Source: UBA8337 sp049889915 (GTDB lineage Bacteria > Pseudomonadota > Alphaproteobacteria > RS24). From it: DNA of 23,894 bases. The first letter of the stretch is position 1. Each line of letters starts with the position of its first letter. Below the pieces are notes generated by a model that saw nothing but the letters and a program-made list of their open reading frames with translations, made no database searches and was not told where the DNA came from. Below are positions 1 through 7,514 of the stretch, in pieces. A program made the translations under genes and the position numbers. The stretch is from NCBI GenBank assembly GCA_049889915.1, contig JBMHCM010000059.1, forward strand, positions 1 through 23,894, in the 5' to 3' direction.

Positions 1-276
1 AATCTCGTAACAAGCCTGCGCCGGACAATGCCAGTGATAATCAATAAAACCGGGCGCCACGACCAGACCCTCGACATTCAAAACGGTTTCACCGCGCAGC
101 GGCTTTGTGCTGATGCGGATGATTTTGCCGTCCTTAATGCCGAGATGGCGCACCGCATCCAAACCGGTTTGCGGGTCAATCACCCGCCCATGATTGATTG
201 CCACATCGTAAGACGGGCCGATTTGACAGGCGGCCAGCAACACACTGAGGGCCACTACCAAAACTTGTTTTTGCAT
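1..276 (-). CDS. Amidohydrolase-family lipoprotein, N-terminal part (cut by window edge)
   Basis: Reading the minus strand from the ATG at 276 gives 92 codons that run off the left edge of the window, so only the N-terminus is visible. The first 17 residues form a lipoprotein signal peptide ending in the lipobox LAAC. After it come the small beta domain typical of amidohydrolases (NHGRVIDPQTGLDAVRHLGI) and the segment VAPGFIDYHWH. Its H-x-H would supply two metal ligands of the TIM barrel. The wording resembles N-acyl-D-amino-acid deacylase or D-glutamate deacylase lipoproteins, but the catalytic core is outside the window, so the substrate is unknown. A purine-rich ribosome binding site (gggggag, about 285-291) precedes the ATG. 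It is transcribed divergently from the MAPEG gene. Confidence 0.85.
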   Translation of the reverse strand, partial: MQKQVLVVALSVLLAACQIGPSYDVAINHGRVIDPQTGLDAVRHLGIKDGKIIRISTKPLRGETVLNVEGLVVAPGFIDYHWHCPAQACYEI

Positions 277-401
277 TATGTCATCTCCCCCAATCAAAAC
301 TAGCAAGCCGATGACAGCGGAACAAGCCACGCTTTGTTGGCCGAACTGGACGGCGGCGCTGCATTTTACTAATCTGCCGGAAATCTAGATGGGCGATTAC
401 A

Positions 402-791
402 ATGACACCAACGGGCACGATTGACATCACGATCATTTTCGCCGCTATTTTTGGGGTGCTGCATGTGATTTTCACGCTGCGGGTCGGCGGCTACCGCTTT
501 ACCAGCAAGATTAATTTCGGCGATGGCGGCGATATGGAATTGCGCAACCGCATGCGCGGCCATGGCAATTTTATCGAAAATGTGCCGATTGGGCTTTTGC
601 TGCTGCTGCTCAATGAGTTGAACGGTCTGGCCGATAGCTGGCTGATTGCTCTAGGCAGCGTATTTTTGCTGTCCCGCGTGGTGCATTATTTGATGATTGT
701 GACGCACCGCTTGCCGGTGGTGCTGCGCCCGCTTTCCATGCTGGGCACATTGGGCACGATTTTGACCGCCGCCATTTTGCTGCTGGTTTAG
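402..791 (+). CDS. MAPEG family membrane protein
   Basis: A 129-residue protein with about four hydrophobic segments, the usual size and layout of the MAPEG family (membrane-associated proteins in eicosanoid and glutathione metabolism). The signature RxxGHGNFIENVPIGLLLL sits near residues 48-68 and a second family motif, SRVVHYL, near residue 90. Bacterial members are inner-membrane proteins, some with glutathione transferase activity; the substrate of this one cannot be read from sequence. The gene lies 54 bases before the pirin start on the same strand, so the two may be cotranscribed. No strong ribosome binding site precedes the ATG, and the start is chosen because it gives the normal family N-terminus before the first membrane segment. 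Confidence 0.88.
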   Translation: MTPTGTIDITIIFAAIFGVLHVIFTLRVGGYRFTSKINFGDGGDMELRNRMRGHGNFIENVPIGLLLLLLNELNGLADSWLIALGSVFLLSRVVHYLMIVTHRLPVVLRPLSMLGTLGTILTAAILLLV

Positions 792-857
792 CTTGAAGTC
801 GCGGCGCACGCGACCCATATCGGCTGTACCCTGACGGCACCGACAATGGAGCGCAAC

Positions 858-1550
858 ATGCTGCAACACTATCCCTATACAGAATTGGGCTATGCCAATT
901 TCGATTGGCTGGAGGCCCGCCACCATTTTTCCTTCGGGCAATATGTGAACCCGAATAAACCGCATTTCGGCGATTTGCTGGTCATTAATGATGACGTTAT
1001 TCAGCCGCAAACCGGATTTGCCCGGCACGGCCATCAGGATATGGAAATCATCACCTATGTGCGCCGCGGTGCCATTACCCATGAAGACAGCCGCGGCAAT
1101 AAGGGCCGCACTGTGGCCGGTGACGTGCAGGTGATGAGCGCCGGCACCGGCATTCAGCATTCGGAATATAATTTCGAAGATGAAGCGACCAATTTATTTC
1201 AAATTTGGATTACGCCGGATGAAAACGGCCTGACACCACGCTGGGACAGTGCTGAATTTCCGCACCAGCCGATAACCGACAGCCTGCCGCTTTTGGTTTC
1301 GGGTGACGGGCAAGCGCCGCTGAAAATCAACAATAAGGCGGCAAAAATTTACGCCGGCACCTTGCAAGATGGCCAAGAATTGACCCACGAAATCAGCGGC
1401 AAAGCCTATATTCTGGTCTCCGAAGGGCAGTTGAATATTGCCGGTATTGATGCGGTGCGCGGCGACGCGGTAACTGTTGAGCAGCAAGCAACCGTGGCGC
1501 TGACGGCCAGTGGCGATAGCGAAGTTTTGATTATCGAGGTGGCGGCTTAA
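858..1550 (+). CDS. Pirin-family protein (YhhW-like quercetin 2,3-dioxygenase)
   Basis: A bicupin of the pirin family, close in wording to E. coli YhhW, which has quercetinase activity in vitro. The metal site of the N-terminal cupin is intact: the two histidines of GFARHGHQDMEI and the His and Glu of GIQHSEYN match the three-His/one-Glu set of YhhW. The framework motifs VINDDVI, DMEIITYV and FQIWITPDENG are also present. The C-terminal cupin is present but more degenerate, as usual. An upstream in-frame ATG at 846 exists. I prefer the ATG at 858 because GGAG at 848-851 lies six bases in front of it, whereas nothing resembling a ribosome binding site precedes 846. The physiological role is probably redox or stress related (inference). 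A strong terminator follows. Confidence 0.92.
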   Translation: MLQHYPYTELGYANFDWLEARHHFSFGQYVNPNKPHFGDLLVINDDVIQPQTGFARHGHQDMEIITYVRRGAITHEDSRGNKGRTVAGDVQVMSAGTGIQHSEYNFEDEATNLFQIWITPDENGLTPRWDSAEFPHQPITDSLPLLVSGDGQAPLKINNKAAKIYAGTLQDGQELTHEISGKAYILVSEGQLNIAGIDAVRGDAVTVEQQATVALTASGDSEVLIIEVAA

Positions 1551-1575
1551 CAAAACCACGGTTTCATCGATACAG

Positions 1576-1606
1576 CCCGGCAGCCCGCAAGGCTGCCGGG
1601 TTTTTG
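1576..1606 (+). terminator. Rho-independent terminator after pirin gene
   Basis: A perfect 10-bp stem (CCCGGCAGCC at 1576-1585, GGCTGCCGGG at 1591-1600) with a five-base loop is followed directly by TTTTTG. It lies 26 bases after the pirin stop codon on the same strand and should end that transcript. Confidence 0.93.
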
Positions 1607-1630
1607 TTTATCAATGGAATGAAACACCGG

Positions 1631-1670
1631 AGGTTGCCACTCTCCCATTGCAACCTAAGTCTCAAGAGAC
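1631..1670 (+). promoter_or_regulatory. Dyad-rich leader upstream of the molybdenum hydroxylase operon
   Basis: Two inverted repeats lie between the pirin terminator and the iorA-like start at 1696. AGGTTGC (1631-1637) pairs with GCAACCT (1650-1656). GTCTC (1659-1663) pairs with GAGAC (1666-1670) across two bases. They could be operator half-sites or small RNA hairpins. No convincing -35/-10 pair was found, so the role is a guess. Confidence 0.3.
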
Positions 1671-1695
1671 ATAATTTTTCAGGACAGCCATAACG

Positions 1696-2151
1696 ATGAA
1701 ATTGACCGTCAATAAAACCGACCGCGCCATAGATCGGGCGTGGGAAGATGAGAGTCTGCTGTTTACCCTGCGCGAGCATCTCGGCCTTATCGGCAGTAAG
1801 TTTGGCTGCGGGGTCGGCCAATGTGGTGCCTGCACGGTAATTATCGACGGCGAAGCGCAGCGCGCCTGCCTGCAGCGGACCGGTGATCTGGCGGGGCGTA
1901 AAATCGAGACCATTGAAGGGCTGGGGACACCGGAAACCCCGCATCCGGTGCAACAAGCCTGGATGGCAGAAAGCGTGCCACAATGCGGCTATTGCCAAGC
2001 CGGTCAGATGATGGCGGCGGTCGCCCTATTGCGCGACACCCCCAAGCCGACCGACCAACAGATTACCGATGCCATGCAGGGCAATTTGTGCCGTTGCGGC
2101 ACTTATGCGCGCATTCGCGCCGCCATCAAACGGGTTGCGGAGGACGGCTAA
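1696..2151 (+). CDS. Molybdenum hydroxylase 2Fe-2S subunit (isoquinoline 1-oxidoreductase alpha-like)
   Basis: A 151-residue (2Fe-2S) subunit of the xanthine oxidase family. It carries the N-terminal plant-ferredoxin-type cluster motif (CGVGQCGACTV, near residues 38-48, plus a later Cys). The C-terminal four-helix cluster motifs follow (CGYCQAGQMM near residue 97, NLCRCGTY near residue 133). It should pass electrons from the molybdenum cofactor of the partner subunit to an acceptor. Its stop overlaps the start of the large subunit by one base (TAATG), which indicates translational coupling. No FAD-subunit gene is adjacent, which fits the two-subunit isoquinoline 1-oxidoreductase/aldehyde dehydrogenase type that is thought to use a cytochrome as acceptor. 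It has no signal peptide of its own. The substrate cannot be inferred. Confidence 0.93.
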   Translation: MKLTVNKTDRAIDRAWEDESLLFTLREHLGLIGSKFGCGVGQCGACTVIIDGEAQRACLQRTGDLAGRKIETIEGLGTPETPHPVQQAWMAESVPQCGYCQAGQMMAAVALLRDTPKPTDQQITDAMQGNLCRCGTYARIRAAIKRVAEDG

Positions 2152-4163
2152 TGGACAGACGCAATTTTCTTAAACTGACAGGTGCATCAACAACGGTTGT
2201 CTTGCTAAGTGGCTGTGCGGCCATTCCGGTTATTCCTGACCGTCCGGCCGCCGAATTGGCCGATGCGGCGAGCTGGATTTCTTTCGACGGCACCGCCTAT
2301 ACGCTGTCTGTGCCGCGCGCCGAATTGGGACAGAACATATCGACCGCCATGCAGCAAATCGCCTGCACCGAATTGGGTGTCGATTGGGACGATGTTACAC
2401 TCATCCGCCCCAATACGGGTTCTATTCCGGCCTATCGTGCGACGGTCGGCAGCGAGAGTATTCAAGATTTTGCCGTGCCGCTGGCGCAGGCCTGCGCGAC
2501 ACTGAAAGAAGCGGTGGGACGCGGTGAAACCGGCACCTTTCATGCCGAACCAAAACCGATCAGCAGCTTGAAAGCCTTCAAGCAGGGTGGCTTGGTGGCA
2601 GCTCCACAATTGGTCGATATGCAAGCCATTGTGTTTGGACAAGCGGCGTTTGTCGCAGACCAAACGGCAGATGATATGGTTTACGGCCGCGTTATCCGCT
2701 CCGGCCTATCGCCCGAATTGGTATCAAAAGTCGTCACATTAAATGATGACGCCGCGCGCCAAGTGCCTGGTTTCGTCGCACTCATCACCTCGCCCGATTT
2801 GGCCGTTAATAACAGCCAAGGCATTGGCATCGTCGCGACCACCCCCGGAGCTTTGGACCGTATTGAAGCGGCCCTGCAGATTACTTGGGATAATGCGGCG
2901 ACAGAGCAAAATATCGCCGCCGCCATTGATGTCGACCGCAAGGCGGAAAACGGACGTCCGGCCTATATGACGGTCGATGAAAATCCGAGCGATGCGAAAA
3001 ACTGGGACATTAATCTGAAAATCGAAACACCGGCCGCCGCCCATGCGCCGATTGAAACACATAGCGGGATCGCCTCTTTTGACGGCGATACATGCCATGT
3101 CGCGGTCAGCTCGCAAGACCCGTTTTTCGTGCGCGATTTTCTTGCCAAACGCCTTGGCATGGACAAGCAAAACATCACTGTGCAACCGCACCGGGTTGGC
3201 GGCGGTTTTGGCGGCAAGGTCATCCCCATGGCAGAGGTGGAAGCCGCCGTGCTGGCCAAAGCAACCGGCAAAACGGTGAAAGTGCAATGGACGCGGGCGC
3301 AAAGTTTCAAATATGCCTATCACCGCCCGCCGACCAGTCACCGCGTTAAACTGGCGGTCAAGGACGGACGCGTGACCGCCTGGGAGCACCGTATGGGCTC
3401 CGGCCATGTCATCTTTTCCAATGCGATCTTACCACCATGGATGCAGTCGCTGACCGACTTCATTGGCGACAAGGGCGCGGTGCGCAATTTGGCGCCGATT
3501 TACAATTTTGCCAGCAAGCAGGCCGGTTATGATTTGACGCGATTGAATATTCGCACGTCAGCATGGCGCGGCTTGGGCGCCGGACCCAACACATTGGCGA
3601 TTGAAATGGCCATGGAAGCGGCCGCCAAATTGGCCGGTGAAGAGCCGGTGGCGTTTCGCCTGAAACATTTGGATGATGCCCGCCTCGCTAAAGTTTTGCG
3701 AGCTGCCGCACAAGCTGCACCGCAACGAAAAGCGGCCGGTCGCGGCGTCGCCTGCGGGGCCTATAAAGGGGTCAGCTATGGCGCGGTGATTGCCGATGCC
3801 GCTTATGACGCCAATGGCCAACCGCGCATAACTGACATTTGGTGCGCCCATGATTGCGGCAAAGTCATCAATGCCGACCAAGTGAAAGCGCAATGCGAAG
3901 GCAATGTGCTGTGGTCTTTGGGCATGGTGATGCATGACACGCTGTCCGTCGAACAAGGCGAAGTGACCAATATTGATTTCGTCGATGCGCCGATACCCGG
4001 CATGGCCGATGCGCCGCGCATGCATGTGCAGCTTATCGCCTCCGATGAAAAGCCGGTCGGCGCCGGTGAAACGCTGATGGCCTCGGCACCGGCTGCCATT
4101 GCCAATGCCATTATCGACCTGACCGGTAGCCTGCCGGAGGATTATCCGGTCAAAATGTCATAG
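2151..4163 (+). CDS. Molybdopterin-binding subunit, isoquinoline 1-oxidoreductase beta-like, Tat-exported
   Basis: A 670-residue Moco subunit of the xanthine dehydrogenase family. The start at 2151 overlaps the stop of the small subunit and begins a twin-arginine signal (DRRNFLKLTG, residues 2-11). A hydrophobic stretch and a lipobox-like LSGC (Cys22) follow. The same frame is open further upstream, but that part only overlaps the iron-sulfur gene in another frame. Family landmarks are GGGFGG near residues 350-355, SAWRGLGAGPN near residue 471, and GAGETL with the likely active-site glutamate near residue 640. Together with the upstream subunit it should form a periplasmic or membrane-anchored molybdenum hydroxylase acting on an aldehyde or N-heterocycle. 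The true substrate is unknown. Confidence 0.92.
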   Translation: MDRRNFLKLTGASTTVVLLSGCAAIPVIPDRPAAELADAASWISFDGTAYTLSVPRAELGQNISTAMQQIACTELGVDWDDVTLIRPNTGSIPAYRATVGSESIQDFAVPLAQACATLKEAVGRGETGTFHAEPKPISSLKAFKQGGLVAAPQLVDMQAIVFGQAAFVADQTADDMVYGRVIRSGLSPELVSKVVTLNDDAARQVPGFVALITSPDLAVNNSQGIGIVATTPGALDRIEAALQITWDNAATEQNIAAAIDVDRKAENGRPAYMTVDENPSDAKNWDINLKIETPAAAHAPIETHSGIASFDGDTCHVAVSSQDPFFVRDFLAKRLGMDKQNITVQPHRVGGGFGGKVIPMAEVEAAVLAKATGKTVKVQWTRAQSFKYAYHRPPTSHRVKLAVKDGRVTAWEHRMGSGHVIFSNAILPPWMQSLTDFIGDKGAVRNLAPIYNFASKQAGYDLTRLNIRTSAWRGLGAGPNTLAIEMAMEAAAKLAGEEPVAFRLKHLDDARLAKVLRAAAQAAPQRKAAGRGVACGAYKGVSYGAVIADAAYDANGQPRITDIWCAHDCGKVINADQVKAQCEGNVLWSLGMVMHDTLSVEQGEVTNIDFVDAPIPGMADAPRMHVQLIASDEKPVGAGETLMASAPAAIANAIIDLTGSLPEDYPVKMS

Positions 4164-4206
4164 GCAGAGCCGCCTGACGACTATTGTTAAGCATCTGATT
4201 TTATGA

Positions 4207-4303
4207 GGTGTGCGTCTCGGAAAATGCACGAAACGCATTTTCCTCGTTCTTGTCACGCCGAAGCCCAAAGGGCGTAGGTGGAGGCGAATGCGCACCGTTT
4301 TTG
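4207..4303 (+). other. Foldable intergenic element (possible structured RNA, terminator or dispersed repeat)
   Basis: Between the molybdenum hydroxylase operon and tRNA-Arg the plus strand can fold into a three-way junction. An outer helix pairs GGTGTGCG (4207-4214) with TGCGCACC (4289-4296), with two G-U pairs. It may be extended by TCTC (4215-4218) with GAGG (4281-4284). One inner hairpin is GGAAAATGC (4219-4227) with GCATTTTCC (4235-4243). A second pairs ACGCC (4255-4259) with GGCGT (4271-4275). The outer helix is followed by GTTTTTG, so the whole could act as a large terminator for the upstream operon. No open reading frame of note lies here. Confidence 0.4.
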
Positions 4304-4329
4304 CCTTGCGCAACCGCGCCCTTATAGTG

Positions 4330-4406
4330 TGGCGCACCGGGGAAGATTCGAACTCCCGACCCCCAGATTCGTAGTCTGGTGCTCTATCCAGCTGAGCTAC
4401 CGGTGC
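4330..4406 (-). tRNA. tRNA-Arg (anticodon ACG)
   Basis: On the minus strand the 77 bases fold as a complete cloverleaf. Acceptor arm GCACCGG pairs with CCGGTGC. The D arm contains AGCTCAGCTGGATAGAGC. The anticodon stem CCAGA/TCTGG closes the loop CTACGAA, giving anticodon ACG. The T arm contains GTTCGAATC. The discriminator G is followed by an encoded CCA (4330-4332). The ACG anticodon would be deaminated to ICG by TadA to read CGU, CGC and CGA. Confidence 0.97.
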
Positions 4407-4415
4407 AACAGCGCG

Positions 4416-4444
4416 TTTGTAGTATCAGACTTATCAGATTGCAA
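4416..4444 (-). promoter_or_regulatory. Putative promoter of tRNA-Arg
   Basis: On the minus strand TTGCAA (4444-4439) and TACAAA (4421-4416) are separated by exactly 17 bases. The -10 box ends ten bases before the mature tRNA 5' end. It sits in the 41-base gap after the peptidase gene. Confidence 0.5.
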
Positions 4445-4447
4445 GCG

Positions 4448-5488
4448 CTAATCGGCACCATAAAGGTCGCGATAGGCTTGCATCTTACCCAGTCCTTCAG
4501 CCGCCCACACAGCACGGGCCGTAGCGCGGGCCACGCAGTCGGCCACCAAAGCCCCTAGCGTCGCCAGTGCCAAAGGCCGCATATCTTCTGTCGCCGCCAG
4601 TTTTTTATGCCCTAAGGCCAAAACAAACAGGCAATCGCCGTCAAACGGCGTGTGGATGGGGCGAATGGCGCGCGCCAGACCGTCTTGCGCCATAATCGCA
4701 ACGCGCTTGGCTTCGGCAACGCTTAAATCGGCCGCCACGGCGACCACGCCAATGCTGGTATTGCCCAAAGCGGCCGCCAATTTGGAACCGGCCATCGGAT
4801 GCGCCGTGCCGTCAGCCGGCAGCTGCGCCCAAGCGGGGTGACCAAACTCTAAGCCGCCCTCATGCGCATGCGCATAGGGCTGCGCCCAAAACCGTCCCTG
4901 CCCGTCAACCACACTACCCAACGGATTGGCGGCAATCAGCGCCCCGGCTTCCACGCTGTCATTGACGGCGATTGAGGCACTGCCCAGCCCACCTTTCAAC
5001 AAACCGGCCATGGCGCCATAACCGGCCCCTTGATTGCCGAGGGTAAATTCTGTGCTGCGCGCCTGATAGGCGGCGCGCCCCAACGCAGCATAGGGCGGCG
5101 TATCACCCCAATCCTTGGCGCCACCATTGGCCATATCAAACAAAATGGCGGCCGGTACAATCGGCGATGGCAGCGGCGCCCCGGTTGGAAAACCGCGCCC
5201 CTCCGCACCCATTTGCGCGGTCACGCCGGAGGCCGCATCAAGCCCGTAAACCGAGCCGCCCGATAAAACCAGCGCATCGGCCTTATCGACCAAAGTGCCC
5301 GGTTGCAGCGCATCGGTTTCACGCGTGCCCGGCCCGCCGCCCGGCACGGATACGCTGACGACAGAGGGCGTGTCGGGCACAATTACCGAAACGCCGGTGC
5401 AGTGATGCGCATCATGCGCATGGCCGACCGAAAGGCCGCCAACATCGGTGATGAGATTGCGCGCGCCGGTACTGAGCTTTTGGGCCAT
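4448..5488 (-). CDS. P1-family (DmpA/NylC-like, S58) peptidase
   Basis: A 346-residue protein of the P1/DmpA family of N-terminal-nucleophile hydrolases (L-aminopeptidase/D-esterase, beta-peptidyl aminopeptidase, nylon-oligomer hydrolase NylC). Family features are the N-terminal NLITDVGGLSVGHAHD, the glycine-rich VPGGGPGTRETDAL, and LSGGSVYGLDAASGV near residues 75-89. The motif GNTSIGVVAVAADL begins near residue 242. By analogy to NylC (Asn-Thr cleavage), self-processing would occur between Asn243 and Thr244, freeing Thr244 as nucleophile. This is an alignment-based inference. No signal peptide is visible, so it is likely cytoplasmic. It lies 32 bases downstream of the kinase remnant and is followed by tRNA-Arg. 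Its in vivo substrate is not predictable. Confidence 0.9.
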   Translation of the reverse strand: MAQKLSTGARNLITDVGGLSVGHAHDAHHCTGVSVIVPDTPSVVSVSVPGGGPGTRETDALQPGTLVDKADALVLSGGSVYGLDAASGVTAQMGAEGRGFPTGAPLPSPIVPAAILFDMANGGAKDWGDTPPYAALGRAAYQARSTEFTLGNQGAGYGAMAGLLKGGLGSASIAVNDSVEAGALIAANPLGSVVDGQGRFWAQPYAHAHEGGLEFGHPAWAQLPADGTAHPMAGSKLAAALGNTSIGVVAVAADLSVAEAKRVAIMAQDGLARAIRPIHTPFDGDCLFVLALGHKKLAATEDMRPLALATLGALVADCVARATARAVWAAEGLGKMQAYRDLYGAD

Positions 5489-5520
5489 AATGTGTTCGCT
5501 TTCTGAGGTTTTGAAAAACG

Positions 5521-6030
5521 CTAAACCGCGTCTGCCGCATGGTCAAGCAAGCCGTCGGCGCTGCGCACGGCATCATCGCGCGGCGCATTGGGGCTTTCAT
5601 GCGGCAGGGTAATTTTAAAATGCGTGCCTTGCGCATCCGACCGCGCCACCTCGATTTTACCGCCATGCCAGCTGAGCAAATCGGCAACGATTTTCAGCCC
5701 CAAACCGGTGCCGTCAGGCCTACCGAAGCCACTCATATGCGGCATCAGCAGCGCCCCACTGCCCTGATTGGGCAAGCCGGGGCCGGTATCTGAGACATAA
5801 ACCGTGCAGGCGCGCACATCGCTATGCGCTTCAATGCGCACGCGGCGGCGGCCCTTATGGCCCTTCATCGACTGCATGGCGTTGAGCACCAAATTATAGA
5901 CAATGCGAAATAAGAGGGTCGGCTCAGCCACCACTTGCGCCTGCGGGTCGCATTCATTGATTAATTCGACACGCCGCTTCGGGTCATGCAGGCGGACGAA
6001 ATTCAGCGCATCGGCAATAATCGGCGCAGC
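5521..6030 (-). pseudogene. 5'-truncated sensor histidine kinase (ATPase domain remnant)
   Basis: The minus-strand frame carries the ATP-binding half of a histidine kinase. It has an N box (RIVYNLVLNAMQSM), a G1 box (VSDTGPGLP) and a G2 box (GTGLGLKIVADLLSWHGG), ending near ITLP like many alphaproteobacterial kinases. Upstream of the GTG at 5934 the homologous sequence continues in frame (FVRLHDPKRRVELINEC) until a TAA at 6031-6033. The stop codon of the flavoprotein gene lies only 25 bases further on. The phosphoacceptor H box, dimerisation helices and any sensor domain are missing, so this is a deletion remnant. A short ATPase-only protein could start at GTG 5934 or 5931, but no ribosome binding site is evident there. 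No response regulator gene is nearby. Confidence 0.8.
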
Positions 6031-6055
6031 TTAGGCACCAAAGCTTAACAGCAGG

Positions 6056-7504
6056 TTAACGGCGCAGGAAAGACAAAAGACCGACCAATTTGCGGGTCCG
6101 TGGGCCAAACAGGCTGGGCGTATAATAATCACCGGCGGCTCGTTTCGACGCCTCGCCACGGGTCGGATATGGCGCAATGACACCGGCCATGGCTGAAATC
6201 GGCAAGCCTTGGCCCAAGGCCATGGTCCATGGTGCCAATAAATCACCGGCATTTTTCCCGACAATCGACGCGCCGAGAATTCTGCCATTGCGTGTGGTGA
6301 TGACTTTCACCATCCCGCGCATATCGCGCTCGGCGCGGGCCCGGTCATTTTCTTCGAACGGCCAGCGCAGCACTTTAATGGCGGCATATTTATCGCGCGC
6401 CTCGGCCTCGCTTAAGCCCACTGAGGCGAGCTCGGGATCGCCATAAGTCACTCGCGGCAAGGCGGTGTAATTCACCTTGGCGGGTAAGAAAAACAGCACA
6501 TTGCGAATAACCAGACCGGCATGATAGCCGGCCGCATGGGTGAATTGCGGCCCACCGGCAACATCGCCAATGGCGAAAATCTTCTTATTGGAACTGCGCA
6601 TGCGCGCATCGGTAACAATATGCGGAGCCGTGTTATCGCTGAGCTGCACACCGGCTTTTTCGACATCCAGACCGGCCAAATTGGGGGCGCGACCGGTCGC
6701 CACCAAAAGCTGGTCGCCGGTCACTTCAGTGCCATTAAAAGTGCCATTAAAGCTGACGGTGATTTTTTGCGTTGCCGCTTTGCCTTTGGCCGCCACCGCA
6801 TCGACGCGCACACCCTCATGCAGGGTGACGCCATCGGCCAGCAATTGCGCCCGCACATGCGCCACCAATTCCGGGTCTTCCCGACCCAAAAGCTGACCGG
6901 CCTCAAGCAGAGTTACCTTGCTGCCGAGACGGGCAAAGGCCTGCGCCATTTCCACGCCGATTGGCCCGCCGCCCAACACCAGCAAATGTTTCGGCCGTCG
7001 CGTCAGGTCAAACAATGTTTCATTGGTCAGATAATTGACCGATTTCAGCCCCTTAACCGGCGGAATGGCGGCTTGCGAGCCGGTGGCGATAACAAACCGC
7101 TTGGCACGAATGGTGGTGGCACCGACTTTAACGGTTTTGCGGTCGATGAATTTCGCCCGCCCTTCAATGACATTGACGCCGAGACCGGCAAATCGCTCGA
7201 CACTGTCGACCGGCTCAATGGCGGCAATCGTATCTTTAACATGCGCCATGACTTTGGCGAAATCGACCCGCACGCTCGGCGCCGACAGGCCGAAAGCGGC
7301 ATTGGTCTTACCGGCCACCGCATGACCGGCGGCTGCCAGCAGGGCTTTCGACGGCACGCAACCGTAATTCAAACAATCGCCTCCCATTTTATGGCCTTCA
7401 ATCAAGACCGTTTGCGCGCCCATTTGCGCCGCTCCGGCCGCCACCGACAAACCGCCGGAGCCGCCGCCAATGACACAAATATCGGTGTTGATGTTCTTGC
7501 TCAT
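6056..7504 (-). CDS. FAD-dependent pyridine nucleotide-disulfide oxidoreductase (MerA/Lpd-like)
   Basis: A 482-residue class I flavoprotein disulfide reductase. It has the N-terminal FAD-binding GGGSGGLSVAAGAAQMGA, the redox-active disulfide GGDCLNYGCVPSK near residues 42-54, and an NAD(P)-binding GGGPIGVEMAQAFARLGS near residues 178-195. The second FAD motif IFAIGDVAGG lies near residue 310, before the C-terminal dimerisation domain. Where lipoamide dehydrogenase has the catalytic His-Pro...Glu pair, this protein reads IAPYPTRGEA, so the usual histidine is absent and dihydrolipoamide is unlikely to be the substrate. The C-terminus has a basic, hydrophobic tail (RTRKLVGLLSFLRR). It lies ten bases after the TVP38/TMEM64 gene with a good AAAGGA ribosome binding site. 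This pairing, or even fusion, is common in proteobacteria but biochemically undefined. Confidence 0.9.
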   Translation of the reverse strand: MSKNINTDICVIGGGSGGLSVAAGAAQMGAQTVLIEGHKMGGDCLNYGCVPSKALLAAAGHAVAGKTNAAFGLSAPSVRVDFAKVMAHVKDTIAAIEPVDSVERFAGLGVNVIEGRAKFIDRKTVKVGATTIRAKRFVIATGSQAAIPPVKGLKSVNYLTNETLFDLTRRPKHLLVLGGGPIGVEMAQAFARLGSKVTLLEAGQLLGREDPELVAHVRAQLLADGVTLHEGVRVDAVAAKGKAATQKITVSFNGTFNGTEVTGDQLLVATGRAPNLAGLDVEKAGVQLSDNTAPHIVTDARMRSSNKKIFAIGDVAGGPQFTHAAGYHAGLVIRNVLFFLPAKVNYTALPRVTYGDPELASVGLSEAEARDKYAAIKVLRWPFEENDRARAERDMRGMVKVITTRNGRILGASIVGKNAGDLLAPWTMALGQGLPISAMAGVIAPYPTRGEASKRAAGDYYTPSLFGPRTRKLVGLLSFLRR

Positions 7505-7514
7505 AAATTATCCT

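Noticed and set aside
1983..2150. Upstream extension of the molybdenum hydroxylase large subunit to 1983
   Set aside because: The extension overlaps the iron-sulfur subunit in another frame and would bury the Tat signal; the TAATG start at 2151 fits the signal peptide.
2739..3407. Minus-strand open frame of 222 codons inside the molybdenum hydroxylase large subunit
   Set aside because: Shadow of the real gene; no ribosome binding site or domain signature.
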